Positions 50,387 through 63,848 of a stretch of 64,000 nt of DNA are shown piece by piece; the first letter of the stretch is position 1, and the number at the start of each line of letters is the position of its first letter. The notes under the pieces are model-generated. The model was not told the DNA's origin, searched no databases, and was given only the letters and a program-made list of their open reading frames with translations. A program made the position numbers and the translations under genes. The DNA comes from Proluteimonas luteida (GTDB lineage: Bacteria > Pseudomonadota > Gammaproteobacteria > Xanthomonadales > Xanthomonadaceae), in NCBI RefSeq assembly GCF_021191695.1, contig NZ_JAIWPT010000011.1, positions 1-64,000 on the forward strand, written 5' to 3'.

Positions 50387-51358
50387 ATGGGCACGATCAA
50401 GGTAGCGCTTGCCGGCGCGGGCGCGTTCGGCATCAAGCATCTCGACGGCATCGCCAACATCGACGGGGTCGAGGTGGTGTCGGTGATCGGTCGCGACCCG
50501 GACCGGACCCGGCAGGTCGCGGACAGGTACGGCATCGGCCACGTCACCACCGACCTGGCGGAAAGCCTGGCGCTGGACGAGGTGGACGCGGTGATCCTGT
50601 GCACGCCCACGCAGATGCACGCCGCGCAGGCGCAGGCCGCGCTGCGTGCCGGCAAGCACGTGCAGGTGGAGATCCCGCTGGCCGACAGCCTGGCCGATGC
50701 CGAGGCGGTGGCGGCGCTGCAGCGCGAGACCGGGCTGGTGGCGATGTGCGGCCATACCCGCCGCTTCAATCCCAGCCACCAGTTCGTGCGCAGGCAGATC
50801 GAGGCCGGCGCGTTCGACATCCAGCAGATGGACGTGCAGACGTACTTCTTCCGCCGCAGCAACATCAATGCGCTCGGCGAGCCGCGCAGCTGGACCGACC
50901 ATCTGCTGTGGCACCACGCCGCGCACACGGTGGACCTGTTCGCCTGGCAGACCGGCGGCGAGATCGTGCAGGCCCATGCGGTGCAGGGACCGATCCATCC
51001 GCAACTGGGCATCGCCATGGACATGTCGATCCAGCTCAAGAGCAGCACCGGCGCCATCTGCACGCTGTCCCTGAGCTTCAACAACGACGGCCCGCTGGGC
51101 ACGTTCTTCCGCTACATCGGCGACAGCGCGACCTATGTCGCGCGTTACGACGACCTGGTGCGGACGCACAGCAAGGGCCCGGAGGAACCGGTGGACGTGA
51201 GCGGGGTCGACGTCAGCATGAACGGCATCGAGCTGCAGGACCGCGAGTTCTTCGCCGCGATCCGCGAGGGCCGCGAGCCCAATGCCAGCGTCGCCCAGGT
51301 GCTGCCGTGCTACCGCACGCTGCACCGGCTCGAACAGCAGCTCGACGCGGCCCGATGA
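50387..51358 (+). CDS. ligC: 4-carboxy-2-hydroxymuconate-6-semialdehyde dehydrogenase LigC
   Basis: 323 residues of the Gfo/Idh/MocA family. The N-terminal Rossmann motif GAGAFG is at residues 10-15, with the family segment CTPTQMHAAQAQAALRAGKH. The substrate region HTRRFNPSHQFVRRQI and the LLWHHAAHTVDLFAWQTG stretch are those of LigC/PmdC. It oxidises the cyclised ring-cleavage product to 2-pyrone-4,6-dicarboxylate with NAD(P). It directly follows ligB and overlaps the aldo/keto reductase gene by 4 bp. Confidence 0.94.
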   Translation: MGTIKVALAGAGAFGIKHLDGIANIDGVEVVSVIGRDPDRTRQVADRYGIGHVTTDLAESLALDEVDAVILCTPTQMHAAQAQAALRAGKHVQVEIPLADSLADAEAVAALQRETGLVAMCGHTRRFNPSHQFVRRQIEAGAFDIQQMDVQTYFFRRSNINALGEPRSWTDHLLWHHAAHTVDLFAWQTGGEIVQAHAVQGPIHPQLGIAMDMSIQLKSSTGAICTLSLSFNNDGPLGTFFRYIGDSATYVARYDDLVRTHSKGPEEPVDVSGVDVSMNGIELQDREFFAAIREGREPNASVAQVLPCYRTLHRLEQQLDAAR

Positions 51359-52359
51359 CGGCGCCGGTGCGGACGCGCCGGATCGGGCCGTTCGAGGTCG
51401 CGCCCGTCGGCCTGGGCTGCATGAGCCTGGACCATGCCTACGGCACCCCGGTCGACGCGGCCGCGGGCCGTGCCGTGGTCGAGGCGGCGCTGGACCTGGG
51501 CGTGACCCTGTTCGATACCGCGGCGCTGTATGGGTTCGGCGCCAACGAGACCCGCCTGGGCCCACTGCTGCGGCGACACCGCGACCGCATCGTGCTGGCC
51601 AGCAAGGGCGGCATGTTCGGCGTCGACGGCCGGCGCGTGATCGATGGCCGGCCCGAGACCCTGTTCCGCAACTGCGAGGACAGCCTGGCGCGCCTGGGGA
51701 CCGACGTCATCGACCTGTACTACCTGCACCGGCGCGACCCGCAGGTGCCGGTCGAGGACAGCGTCGGCGCGCTGTCGCGGCTGGTCGAGCAGGGCAAGAT
51801 CCGCGCGATCGGGCTGTCGGAGGTCTCGGCCGCGACGCTGCGGCGCGCCCATGCGGTGCACCCGGTGGCCGCGGTGCAGACCGAATACTCGCTGTGGAGC
51901 CGCAATCCGGAGATCGGCGTGCTCGCCGCCTGCCGCGAACTGGGCGCGGGCTTCGTGGCCTTCAGCCCGATCGCGCGCGGCTACCTCGGCGACCGGCTCG
52001 GGCAGGCCGGGATCGACGCGCTGCCCGACGGCGACATCCGCCGGGGCATGCCCAGGTTCCAGGCCGCGCACTGGCCCGCCAACCGCGCGCTGCTGGCGCC
52101 GTTGCGCGCGGTCGCCGCCGAGGCCGGGTGCACGCCGGCGCAGGCGGCACTGGCTTGGCTGCTGGCGCAGGACGGGGACATCGTCCCGATCCCCGGCACC
52201 ACGTCGGTGGCGCACCTGCGCGAGAACGTCGCCGCAGCGGCGGTCGTGCTGACGCCGGCGCAGCTGGGCAGGCTGGATGCGGCGATCAACCCGCGGACGG
52301 TGTCCGGGCCGCGCTATCCCGCGGGCACCCAGGCTGAGATCGACACCGAGGAATACTGA
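51355..52359 (+). CDS. Aldo/keto reductase at the end of the lig operon
   Basis: 334 residues. The catalytic tetrad is complete: Asp54 and Tyr59 (FDTAALYG), Lys84 (LASKGG) and His125 (YYLHRRDP). The C-terminal NADPH motif is IPGTTSVAHLRENV. The subfamily is that of YajO/AKR13-type reductases. It overlaps ligC by 4 bp, so it is part of the operon, but the known protocatechuate 4,5-pathway has no reductase step. Possible roles are reduction of aromatic aldehydes for detoxification or of a dead-end ring-cleavage product. The substrate is unknown. Confidence 0.85.
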   Translation: MTAPVRTRRIGPFEVAPVGLGCMSLDHAYGTPVDAAAGRAVVEAALDLGVTLFDTAALYGFGANETRLGPLLRRHRDRIVLASKGGMFGVDGRRVIDGRPETLFRNCEDSLARLGTDVIDLYYLHRRDPQVPVEDSVGALSRLVEQGKIRAIGLSEVSAATLRRAHAVHPVAAVQTEYSLWSRNPEIGVLAACRELGAGFVAFSPIARGYLGDRLGQAGIDALPDGDIRRGMPRFQAAHWPANRALLAPLRAVAAEAGCTPAQAALAWLLAQDGDIVPIPGTTSVAHLRENVAAAAVVLTPAQLGRLDAAINPRTVSGPRYPAGTQAEIDTEEY

Positions 52360-52450
52360 CGGGGCCGCATGCCGCGTGCGGCGCGACCGCGGCCCGAAGG
52401 GTGGCCGCGCAGCGGCCACGCGGGCCGTTTCGGCGGCCGTGAACAGGTTC

Positions 52451-53257
52451 TCAGGCCAGCCGGGCGCGCAGCGCCGCGGCGCTGTCGCGCAGCAGCGGCA
52501 GCATCGTGTCCAGTCGCCGGGCCGCCGCGCGCGCATCGCCGACGGCGATCGCATTGAGCGCGGCCACCGTCGTGCCGTGGATGTCCTGCAGCGGCACCGC
52601 CAGCGCATGCACGCCCGGCTCGTGCTCGGCGCCGGCGTGGCAGTGCTGCCGGGCCGCGATGTCCGCCAGCGCGGCGCGCAGCGCCGCCGGATCGCGCTGC
52701 GTGTGCGGCGTCAGCCCCGGCAGCCCGTCGGGGCCGGCGTAGGTGGACAGCCAGTGCGCCAGTGCGGGCGGATCCAGCGCCGCCAGCAGCACCTTGCCGG
52801 TGGAGGTGGCGTGCGCGGGCAGGCGTGCGCCGAGGTGGATGCCGTGGGCGACCATGCGCTGGCCGGGCAGGGCGGGCACGCTGCGCGCGACGACGACGAC
52901 TTCCGCACCGTCCAGCACCGCGACCGAATGGACCAGGCCGCTGCGCGCGGCCAGCGCGTCGAGCGCGGGCTGGGTCAGCCGCGGCAGCCGCGCCGACGCC
53001 AGGTAGCTGCCCGCCAGCCGCAGGACCCGGGGCGACAGCCAGTACGCGTGGCCGTCGGTGTCCAGGTAGCCCAGGTGCGCCAGGGTCAGCAGGTGGCGGC
53101 GGGCGGCGGCGCGGCTCAGGCCCGCGCGTCCGGCGGCCTGGGTCGCGTTGAGCCGCTGGCGCTCGGTGCCGAAGCATTCCAGCACGGCCAGGCCCTTGGC
53201 GAGGCCCTCGACGTGGTCGCCCTTCGCGATCGGCGGGTGCGGTTGCGCTGCGGTCAT
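52451..53257 (-). CDS. IclR-family regulator, probable PobR
   Basis: 268 residues from the ATG at 53257. The N-terminal winged HTH covers about residues 15-75 (GLAKGLAVLECFGTERQRLN, RAAARRHLLTLAHLGYL), and the IclR effector domain about 90-260 (LPAHATSTGKVLLAAL is the hallmark). This is the PcaR/PobR subgroup that responds to aromatic acids. It is divergent from pobA across about 130 bp containing a perfect 7-bp-arm palindrome (53294-53310). The likely effector is 4-hydroxybenzoate. A nearby in-frame ATG at 53311 would add an unconserved Cys/Arg-rich tail. Confidence 0.87.
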   Translation of the reverse strand: MTAAQPHPPIAKGDHVEGLAKGLAVLECFGTERQRLNATQAAGRAGLSRAAARRHLLTLAHLGYLDTDGHAYWLSPRVLRLAGSYLASARLPRLTQPALDALAARSGLVHSVAVLDGAEVVVVARSVPALPGQRMVAHGIHLGARLPAHATSTGKVLLAALDPPALAHWLSTYAGPDGLPGLTPHTQRDPAALRAALADIAARQHCHAGAEHEPGVHALAVPLQDIHGTTVAALNAIAVGDARAAARRLDTMLPLLRDSAAALRARLA

Positions 53258-53293
53258 CACCGGTTCCCGGTTGCGTGCGCAGGGCGCGCACCG

Positions 53294-53310
53294 TGCGCGA
53301 TTATCGCGCA
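53294..53310. promoter_or_regulatory. Palindrome in the iclR-pobA intergenic region
   Basis: TGCGCGA, TTA, TCGCGCA: a perfect dyad with 7-bp arms between the two divergent genes. It is a candidate IclR/PobR binding site. Confidence 0.6.
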
Positions 53311-53353
53311 ATCAGTGATCCTTATGGATGGCTTCCTTCCATTCGCGCGGTGA

Positions 53354-55464
<2,111 letters not shown>

Positions 55465-55477
55465 GCGCGTGCCGGAC

Positions 55478-56329
55478 TCAGAAGACCACGGTACGGCTGC
55501 CGTTGAGCAGCACGCGGTCGTCGAGGTGGTAGTGCACCGCGCGCGCCAGCACCCGGCGCTCGATGTCGCGGCCCTTGCGGACCAGGTCGTCCGCGCTGTC
55601 GGCGTGGGTGATCGGCTCGACGTCCTGGACGATGATCGGGCCCTCGTCGAGGTCGGAGGTCACGTAGTGCGCGGTCGCGCCGATCATCTTGACCCCGCGC
55701 GCGTAGGCCTGGTGATAGGGCCGGGCGCCCTTGAAGCCGGGCAGGAAACTGTGGTGGATGTTGATGCAGCGGCCGGAGAGATAACGCGAGAAGTCGTCCG
55801 AGAGGATCTGCATGTAGCGCGCCAGCACCACCAGCTCGGTGCCGGTCTCCTCGATCAGCTGCCTGATCCGCGCTTCCTGCGCGGCCTTGGTGTCCGCGGT
55901 GACCGGCAGGTGGTGGAACGGGATGTCGCCGATCAGCGAGATGTTGAGCGCTTCGCGGGGGTGGTTGGAGACGATGCCCACCACGTCCATGGACAGCTCG
56001 CCGATGCGCAGCCGGTAGAGCAGGTCACCGAGGCAGTGGTCGAACCGCGACACCAGCAGCAGGACCTTCCTGCGGCGGTCGCGGGGGCGCAGCTGCCAGT
56101 TCATGTCGCGTGCGCCGACCGCCGCCTCGAAGCCCGCCCGGATCGCGTCGGCCCCGGCCGGGTCTGCGAGGTCGAATACCACGCGCATGAAGAAGGTGCG
56201 GGTCTTGAGGTCGTCGAACTGCTGGGCCTCGAGGATGTTGCCGCCGTGCTCGAACAGCAGGCTGGCGACCGACGAGACCAGGCCGGGTTTGTCCTTGCAG
56301 GAGAGGGTCAGGATCTGCACGTTGCTCAC
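55478..56329 (-). CDS. purU: Formyltetrahydrofolate deformylase PurU
   Basis: 283 residues: an N-terminal ACT domain (about 5-85: [21 protein letters not shown]) and a formyl-transferase fold (about 88-280). Active-site residues are Asn190 and His192 ([12 protein letters not shown]) and the Asp in TSDLDEGP (226 or 228). PurU releases formate from formyl-tetrahydrofolate, regenerating free tetrahydrofolate. It starts 13 bp before folD. In SYK-6 this kind of set disposes of methyl groups taken from vanillate and syringate. Confidence 0.93.
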   Translation of the reverse strand: MSNVQILTLSCKDKPGLVSSVASLLFEHGGNILEAQQFDDLKTRTFFMRVVFDLADPAGADAIRAGFEAAVGARDMNWQLRPRDRRRKVLLLVSRFDHCLGDLLYRLRIGELSMDVVGIVSNHPREALNISLIGDIPFHHLPVTADTKAAQEARIRQLIEETGTELVVLARYMQILSDDFSRYLSGRCINIHHSFLPGFKGARPYHQAYARGVKMIGATAHYVTSDLDEGPIIVQDVEPITHADSADDLVRKGRDIERRVLARAVHYHLDDRVLLNGSRTVVF

Positions 56330-56382
56330 GGGAAATCATCCAGGCAGGCGCGCTGCCGGGCGGCGGCAGGCGATGGACAAGA

Positions 56383-56409
56383 CCGGCAACGCCAGGACGG
56401 CGTTGCCGG
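56383..56409 (-). other. Strong GC hairpin between ligM and purU
   Basis: CCGGCAACGCC (56383-56393) pairs perfectly with GGCGTTGCCGG (56399-56409) around a 5-base loop. There is no T-run, so it is not a standard terminator. It may stabilise or partly block the transcript between ligM and purU. A second hairpin (CCGGGCGC/GCGCCCGG, 56501-56522) lies just past the ligM stop. Confidence 0.5.
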
Positions 56410-56534
56410 GGCCGGGGAACGTCCCGACGCCGGGGATGGGCGGGTGTTGCAGTCGGGCGTCCGGTTGGCCGGAACTGGTTCTGTGGCGGCGCGACGGCCG
56501 CCGGGCGCGCATCGGCGCCCGGTGGCGAGCGCGG

Positions 56535-58869
<2,335 letters not shown>

Positions 58870-59446
58870 GGCGGCTCCCGGGTTCTGTATACAGAATCCT
58901 AGTAAATAGTAAGGGAGCCTGTCATGACGCACTGCAGCAATGCGTGTTTACGGCGGTTTTCAGGTGGTTGTTCCGTCCTTATTTGTATGTATGTATACAG
59001 ATCCTGCGCCGTGCGCGCGGTACTGCCGTCGGCAGGGACAGGGCACGACGGCGCTGCAGAGTTTGGGCCTGGGGTCAGTGGCAGGGGCTGTTGCGGACGG
59101 GCCTGGGGCGGTCATCGCCCGGCATCGCGTACGCGCGAGTCGCGCCGCGCGTTGCCGCATCGTCGCCCGGGCGGCATGGAGAGCCTGCTCCGCCGGCATC
59201 GTCGCCGGCTGGCGCGCGGCACCGGCCGTGGGGCGGCACCGGACCGGGCGGATGCGGGCGTCGACGTCCGTTCACGTGACCGGCTTGCGCTGCGCAGGAT
59301 GCGCGGGCGTGCAGGCCGCGGCAGGTGGGAGGCGCGTGTCCACGTCCCCGTGTTACCCGGCGTGGACGCGGCGCGGCGACGCAGTCGCCCCGCCGGGTGG
59401 CCGCGACGCGGCCACGTGGCGTTCGGCGGGATGCTCGGGCGGGTTC
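58870..59446. other. Non-coding interval between metF and the second TonB receptor
   Basis: About 577 bases. The first 130 are AT-richer than their surroundings and contain the two TGTATACA sites, so they hold the metF promoter (minus strand). The remaining part, 59003-59446, is very GC-rich and shows no gene with a convincing start, ribosome binding site or family. The long open frames there are antisense readings of the receptor gene. Confidence 0.6.
58883..58896. promoter_or_regulatory. Perfect palindrome before metF-ligM
   Basis: TTCTGTATACAGAA is a perfect 14-bp dyad 14 bp upstream of the metF start codon. A second TGTATACA lies at 58992-58999. The GT..AC core is that of FadR-type GntR operators; two such regulators are encoded in the island. 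The dyad at 12571 has a similar core (CTGTATATAG). Confidence 0.65.
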
Positions 59447-62287
59447 TCAGAACGTCTGGTGGTAGCGCATGTACAGGAACCGGCCCGGCAACTGGTACTC
59501 GGGCTTGAAGCTGTTGTTGGCCGTCACCGAGACCGGCGGGTCGCGGTCCAGCAGGTTGTTCATGCCGATGGTGAAGCGGGCGTTCCACGGCAGGTCCACG
59601 TAGCCGCTCACGTCGTGGTAGAGCACGCTGCCGATGCGGTTGCGCGGTTGCCACACCGGCGCCATTCCCCATTCGCCATCCGGCCCTTCGACCAGGCCGT
59701 CGACGTAGCGGTCGGGGTCGGAGCAGACCACGTAGGCCTCGCTGCCGAGCGCGGAGCAGGATTCGTGCAGACGGGAGAAATAGCGCATCAGCCAGTTGAC
59801 GCCCAGCGTATCGCGCTGCCAGCCCAGCAGCAGGTTGGCGCGCAGACGCCAGTTGCTGCCGGTGCCGACCACGTTGCCGCCGGGGGTCGGCTGGCCGGCG
59901 CCGGTGAGGTCGATGCCGGTGTTGGACTGGTTGCGCGTGAGGTAGGTGCCGTCCAGGCGCATCCGCAGCCGGCCCCAGTCGTGCCCGGCGGTGGCGTAGC
60001 CGGCCGAGAAGTCGTAGCCCTCGACCTCGACCGTGCCCAGGTTGGTGCGCACGTTGCGGATCGTGGTGATCTGGCCGAACTCGTTGCGGCTGACCAGCCC
60101 GCACATGTCGTCGTTGCCGACGCGGTAGCACTGGTTGACCACGCTCTGCGCGCCGAGCGTGGAGATGGTGTCGTCGATCTCGATGCGCCACCAGTCCAGC
60201 GACAGGTCGAGGCCCGCAAGCCAGTCCGGGCTGTACACCAGGCCCAGGGTGCGCGAGACGGCGGTTTCGGGGCCGACGTCGGGATTGCCGCCGCCGACGG
60301 TGTTGATCGATGGCGTGCCCTGGTCCAGGTTGGCGGGCACGCCGGCGCAGGACACCGGGTCGGGCAGGGGGCTGCCCTGCAGGCTGACCGCGCACGGATC
60401 GGTGACGTTGGAGAAGCTGTTGCCCGTCTGGCCCTGATACAGTTCGCTGATGTTCGGCGCACGGAAGCCTTCGCTCCAGTTGCCGCGCACCATCAGGCTG
60501 TCGACCGGCTTCCAGCGGAAGCCGAACTTGCTGTTGAGCGTGTCGCCGAAATTGCTGTAGTCGGAGTAGCGGCTGGCGACGCTCAGGTCGAGCAGCTGGG
60601 CACCGGGCAGGTCCCTGAGCAGCGGCACCGCCAGTTCCACGTAGGCCTCGTCGACCTCGTAGCCGCCTTCAGTCGGTTCGCGGGTGAAGCCGTTGGTCAC
60701 GCCGGTGCCGATCAGCGGGTCGGGGCGGTCGAAGCCGCTTTCGCGGCGATGCTCCACGCCGGCGGCGAAGGCCAGCGGCCCGGCCGGCAGGTCGAACAGT
60801 TCGCCGGTCAGGTTGGCGTAGATGCTGCGCTGCTCGAAGCCCAGATAACTGTTCTCCAGGAAGCCGATGTACTCGAGCATTTCCGGGGTGACGCTGCCGG
60901 CGCCGCCGAGCAGGTCCAGCGGCACGCAGCCGGCGATGGCGGTGGACAGGTCGCCGGCCGTGCCCACGCAGACCGGGGCGCCGGACGCATCGCGCATCGA
61001 CGGACCCAGCGCCTCGCGCATGCGCCGGTAGTCCTGCTGGTTCTCGCCGGTGTCGTGGCTGCGGGTGCGGCCGTAGAAATAGCCCAGGTCCCAGTCCCAG
61101 TCGCGCGAGGCCACGGTGAAGGCGCCTTCCAGGACCAGGTTGACCGCGGTGGTGTCCACGTTGCGGGTGACGATGCGGTTGCCCGCCTCGCTCAGCATCC
61201 GGCCGCCCCAGGCCACGTCCTGCCCGAACGGGTTGTAGATGCTGTCGGCGCTGATCGCCAGGTCGCTGCTGTAGCCGCTGGTGCGCGATCCGAAGATCAC
61301 CGGATTGACCGGCAGCCGCTGCTCGGTCTGCCTTTCCACGTACTGCGTGGTCAGGCGCAGGCGGATGGTGTCGGTCAGGTCCGCGTGCGCGTTGCCGAAC
61401 AGGGAATTCATCTCCTGGCCGACCGCGAGGTAGCGGTCGGGCGCGGTGTTGTAGTTGTCGGCGGTCGCATAGGGGCGATACGGCGTGCCGGGCCCGTCGT
61501 TGGTGAACGGGTTGCTGCCGTCGGGTGACAGGCTGAAGCGCCCGTCGGGCGTGTCGGCCACGCCGCGGAAGCCGGGGGTGGCGCCGAATACCGGTACCGC
61601 CGAGATCGCGCGGTCGCCGGCGCCGACCGGCTTCTCGACCACGCGCGAGATGCCCAGCAGGGCGCCGAAACGCTCGCCCGTGGTGCCAATGGTGAAGTCC
61701 AGGCTCTCGTGCCCGCCGTCGCCGGCGTCGTACTGGCCGTAGTAGGCGTTCAGCTCGGCGCCGTCGAGTTCGTCGATCAGGATGATGTTGACCACGCCGC
61801 CGATCGCGTCGGAGCCGTAGATCGCCGAGGCGCCGTCCTTTAGCACTTCGATCCGTTCCACCGCGGCGGTCGGAATGGAGTTGAGGTCGACGTCGCCGCT
61901 CAGGCCGGTGCCGCCGACCCAGCGGCGGCCGTTGACCAGCACCAGCGTGCGGTTGCTGCCGATGTTGCGCAGGCTGACCCGGCTCTGGCCGCTGCCACCG
62001 GAGTTGATGTTGCTGTTCATCACGGCGCCGGAGGCCGTGATCGACTGGATCACGTCGCCGATCGAGGTGCGTCCCTGGGCCTGGATCTCCTCGCGGCTCA
62101 GGGTCAGCACCGGCTGGGAGGTCTCGGCGTCGGTGCTCTTGATCCGCGACCCGGTGACCTCGACCGCGCGCAGTTCGGTGGTCTCCCCGTCGCTGTCCTG
62201 CGCGTGTGCGGGCATGGAGGCAAGGCCTGCGCCCGAGATCAATGCCAGGGCGATCGCCTTGTCCAGGCGCGGATTGCAATTGAGCAT
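59447..62287 (-). CDS. TonB-dependent outer-membrane receptor (xanthomonad 950-residue type)
   Basis: 946 residues from the ATG at 62287, with GGAGA about 10 bases upstream. A signal peptide ends at AHAQ (near residue 30). Next come a TonB-box-like ELRAVEVTGSRI and a plug domain (RVSLRNIGSNRTLVLVNGRR, VERIEVLKDGASAIYGSDA). The barrel ends in a C-terminal phenylalanine (YMRYHQTF). This receptor type is abundant in Xanthomonadaceae and is not specific for iron. It is oriented like the metF-ligM unit and may import another lignin-derived compound, but no other gene links it firmly to the island. Extending the start to 62392 would add residues before the signal peptide and is unlikely. Confidence 0.9.
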   Translation of the reverse strand: MLNCNPRLDKAIALALISGAGLASMPAHAQDSDGETTELRAVEVTGSRIKSTDAETSQPVLTLSREEIQAQGRTSIGDVIQSITASGAVMNSNINSGGSGQSRVSLRNIGSNRTLVLVNGRRWVGGTGLSGDVDLNSIPTAAVERIEVLKDGASAIYGSDAIGGVVNIILIDELDGAELNAYYGQYDAGDGGHESLDFTIGTTGERFGALLGISRVVEKPVGAGDRAISAVPVFGATPGFRGVADTPDGRFSLSPDGSNPFTNDGPGTPYRPYATADNYNTAPDRYLAVGQEMNSLFGNAHADLTDTIRLRLTTQYVERQTEQRLPVNPVIFGSRTSGYSSDLAISADSIYNPFGQDVAWGGRMLSEAGNRIVTRNVDTTAVNLVLEGAFTVASRDWDWDLGYFYGRTRSHDTGENQQDYRRMREALGPSMRDASGAPVCVGTAGDLSTAIAGCVPLDLLGGAGSVTPEMLEYIGFLENSYLGFEQRSIYANLTGELFDLPAGPLAFAAGVEHRRESGFDRPDPLIGTGVTNGFTREPTEGGYEVDEAYVELAVPLLRDLPGAQLLDLSVASRYSDYSNFGDTLNSKFGFRWKPVDSLMVRGNWSEGFRAPNISELYQGQTGNSFSNVTDPCAVSLQGSPLPDPVSCAGVPANLDQGTPSINTVGGGNPDVGPETAVSRTLGLVYSPDWLAGLDLSLDWWRIEIDDTISTLGAQSVVNQCYRVGNDDMCGLVSRNEFGQITTIRNVRTNLGTVEVEGYDFSAGYATAGHDWGRLRMRLDGTYLTRNQSNTGIDLTGAGQPTPGGNVVGTGSNWRLRANLLLGWQRDTLGVNWLMRYFSRLHESCSALGSEAYVVCSDPDRYVDGLVEGPDGEWGMAPVWQPRNRIGSVLYHDVSGYVDLPWNARFTIGMNNLLDRDPPVSVTANNSFKPEYQLPGRFLYMRYHQTF

Positions 62288-62694
62288 GTTGTCGATGTCT
62301 CCAGGGCCGGGCGACCGATCCCGACGGGGGTTCACATCCCGCCGGGCAATGGCCGCAGCAGGCTCTGGGGGTGCGCGAAGCGGTACGCGCATGCCGGCGA
62401 CGTGCAGGCCGGCATCCGGGAAATGGCAATGGGCATCAATGGACGGCGGCTGCCGCGCTGCGATGCCCGAACCGGCCGGGCGGTCGTGCCGCCAACGCCT
62501 TGTCTTCCGGGGGGCGAATCATGCCCCGATGCGTCACCCGCAATTTTTACGCAACATGAACGGCGTGCCGCCGTTCGCGGCATTGCGGGAACTTTTTCGG
62601 AAGACGCGGCTCAGGGAACGGCGGCGGCGCCGGCGGTATCGCGCCGGATCGCCGCCGCTAGTTGCGCGCGGTCCCTGCGTCGCGGAAGCGCGCG
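62288..62694. other. Interval upstream of the second TonB receptor, no gene recognised
   Basis: About 407 bases. The receptor promoter should lie here, but I could not pick out a clear -35/-10 pair. GCATGCCGG near 62390-62398 is followed by GGCCGGCATCC near 62409, forming a partial inverted repeat. Short open frames are present without ribosome binding sites or recognisable families. Confidence 0.5.
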
Positions 62695-63249
62695 TCAGGA
62701 CAGCGCGCGCGCGTGGCCGCGCAGGCGCAGTGCGACCGCGATCTGCAGTGCGCCGTAGAGCAGGGCGCCGATGCCGATCCAGATCGCGATCACGCGCAGG
62801 CTGATGTCGGGATTGGCGAAGAACAGTACGCCGAGCAGGATCGCGAGGATGCCGCTGAGCACCAGCAGCCATTCGCCCTGCACCAGCTTGCGGACCTGGA
62901 TGGCGAAGACGATGCGGGCGATGCCGGCGATGATCAGCCACAGCGCCAGCACCCACAGCAGGGCCGCTGCCATCTCCGCCGGCTGCAGGATCGCCAGCAC
63001 GCCGAACGCGATCGACACCAGCGCGTACAGCAGCAACAGCCACCTGGGCAGCGCCAGGTCGCGCTGGAACACGCTGAGCAGGCTGACCAGGCCATCGGCC
63101 AGCGACAGGATGCCGAAGGCCCAGACCAGCGCCAGTACCGAACTGTCCGGCCATACCAGCAGGGTCACGCCGAACGCGACACCGATGAGGCCGTACAGCA
63201 GGAACACCCACCAGGCGCGCGAGACGCCGTCCGCAAGCCAGTTGCCCAT
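62695..63249 (-). CDS. HdeD-family inner-membrane protein (second copy)
   Basis: 184 residues, with AAGGAGAAGG before the ATG. About six hydrophobic helices form three repeated pairs (DUF308), with IARIVFAIQVRKLVQGEWLL matching the equivalent stretch of the copy at 10251. The two differ at most other positions, so they are old paralogues. Stress or acid-related function is assumed for the family but unproven here. A 45-bp gap separates it from the lipoprotein gene upstream. Confidence 0.86.
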   Translation of the reverse strand: MGNWLADGVSRAWWVFLLYGLIGVAFGVTLLVWPDSSVLALVWAFGILSLADGLVSLLSVFQRDLALPRWLLLLYALVSIAFGVLAILQPAEMAAALLWVLALWLIIAGIARIVFAIQVRKLVQGEWLLVLSGILAILLGVLFFANPDISLRVIAIWIGIGALLYGALQIAVALRLRGHARALS

Positions 63250-63294
63250 GTGCCTTCTCCTTGGTTGAAGCCCCCCGGGGACTGGATACGCCGC

Positions 63295-63822
63295 TCACCC
63301 GGGAGGGTCAAGCCCGGGCGCGCCCTGCGTGGCGCCCGTGGCCCGGTGCGCGCCGGCAGCCTCCGCGGCGTCGCGCCGCATTGCGTTGCGCATCGCCCTT
63401 GCGTCCTCCAGGGTCTCGCCGCTGATCCGGACACTGCTGGAGAACGGCCCGGCGACCGTCGCGACGGCAAGCACGCGGTCGCCCGACGTGATCGCCAGCT
63501 GCCTGCCGATGCTGGCCGCGGTCACTGCCTCGATGCGCTGTCCGGCCGCATCGCTGAACCTGATGTCCAGCACGGGAGTCGGGTCGGCGCCGACATCGAC
63601 CGACAGCACGTCGTCGCCGGCGACGGTCAGCACGTGCTCCAGGAAAACCGGATCGCCGTGCGGGGACGTGGCCGGGATGCGGTCGGTACCGGGCATGTCG
63701 TGGACGTGGTGCAGGCCGAGTTCGCCCCAGGTGCCGGCCGGGTCGTGCGCGTCGCGGCCGTTGCAGGCGGCCAGCAGCGCGAGGCAGGCCAGCAGGCTGA
63801 AGAAATGCAGGGTGTGTCGCAT
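63295..63822 (-). CDS. Lipoprotein with SecDF-P1-head-like domain
   Basis: 175 residues from the ATG at 63822. A signal peptide with lipobox LAAC places the acylated cysteine at residue 20. Residues about 70-155 (VLDIRFSDAAGQRIEAVTAA, SIGRQLAITSGDRVLAVATV, GPFSSSVRISGETLEDARAM) resemble the P1-head subdomain of SecD, the periplasmic part of the Sec accessory complex. No membrane helices follow, so this is a stand-alone domain of unknown function. It starts 26 bp after the comF stop, so the two may be co-transcribed. Confidence 0.72.
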   Translation of the reverse strand: MRHTLHFFSLLACLALLAACNGRDAHDPAGTWGELGLHHVHDMPGTDRIPATSPHGDPVFLEHVLTVAGDDVLSVDVGADPTPVLDIRFSDAAGQRIEAVTAASIGRQLAITSGDRVLAVATVAGPFSSSVRISGETLEDARAMRNAMRRDAAEAAGAHRATGATQGAPGLDPPG

Positions 63823-63848
63823 GGTTCGGGGCGGATGGGCAGGGCAGG

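Noticed and set aside
56383..56409. Rho-independent terminator after ligM
   Set aside because: The stem is strong but no T-run follows on the transcribed strand, so only a hairpin is reported.
58940..61528. 862-codon plus-strand open frame opposite the second TonB receptor
   Set aside because: Antisense to a receptor with signal peptide, plug domain and C-terminal Phe. Residue composition is that of a shadow frame.
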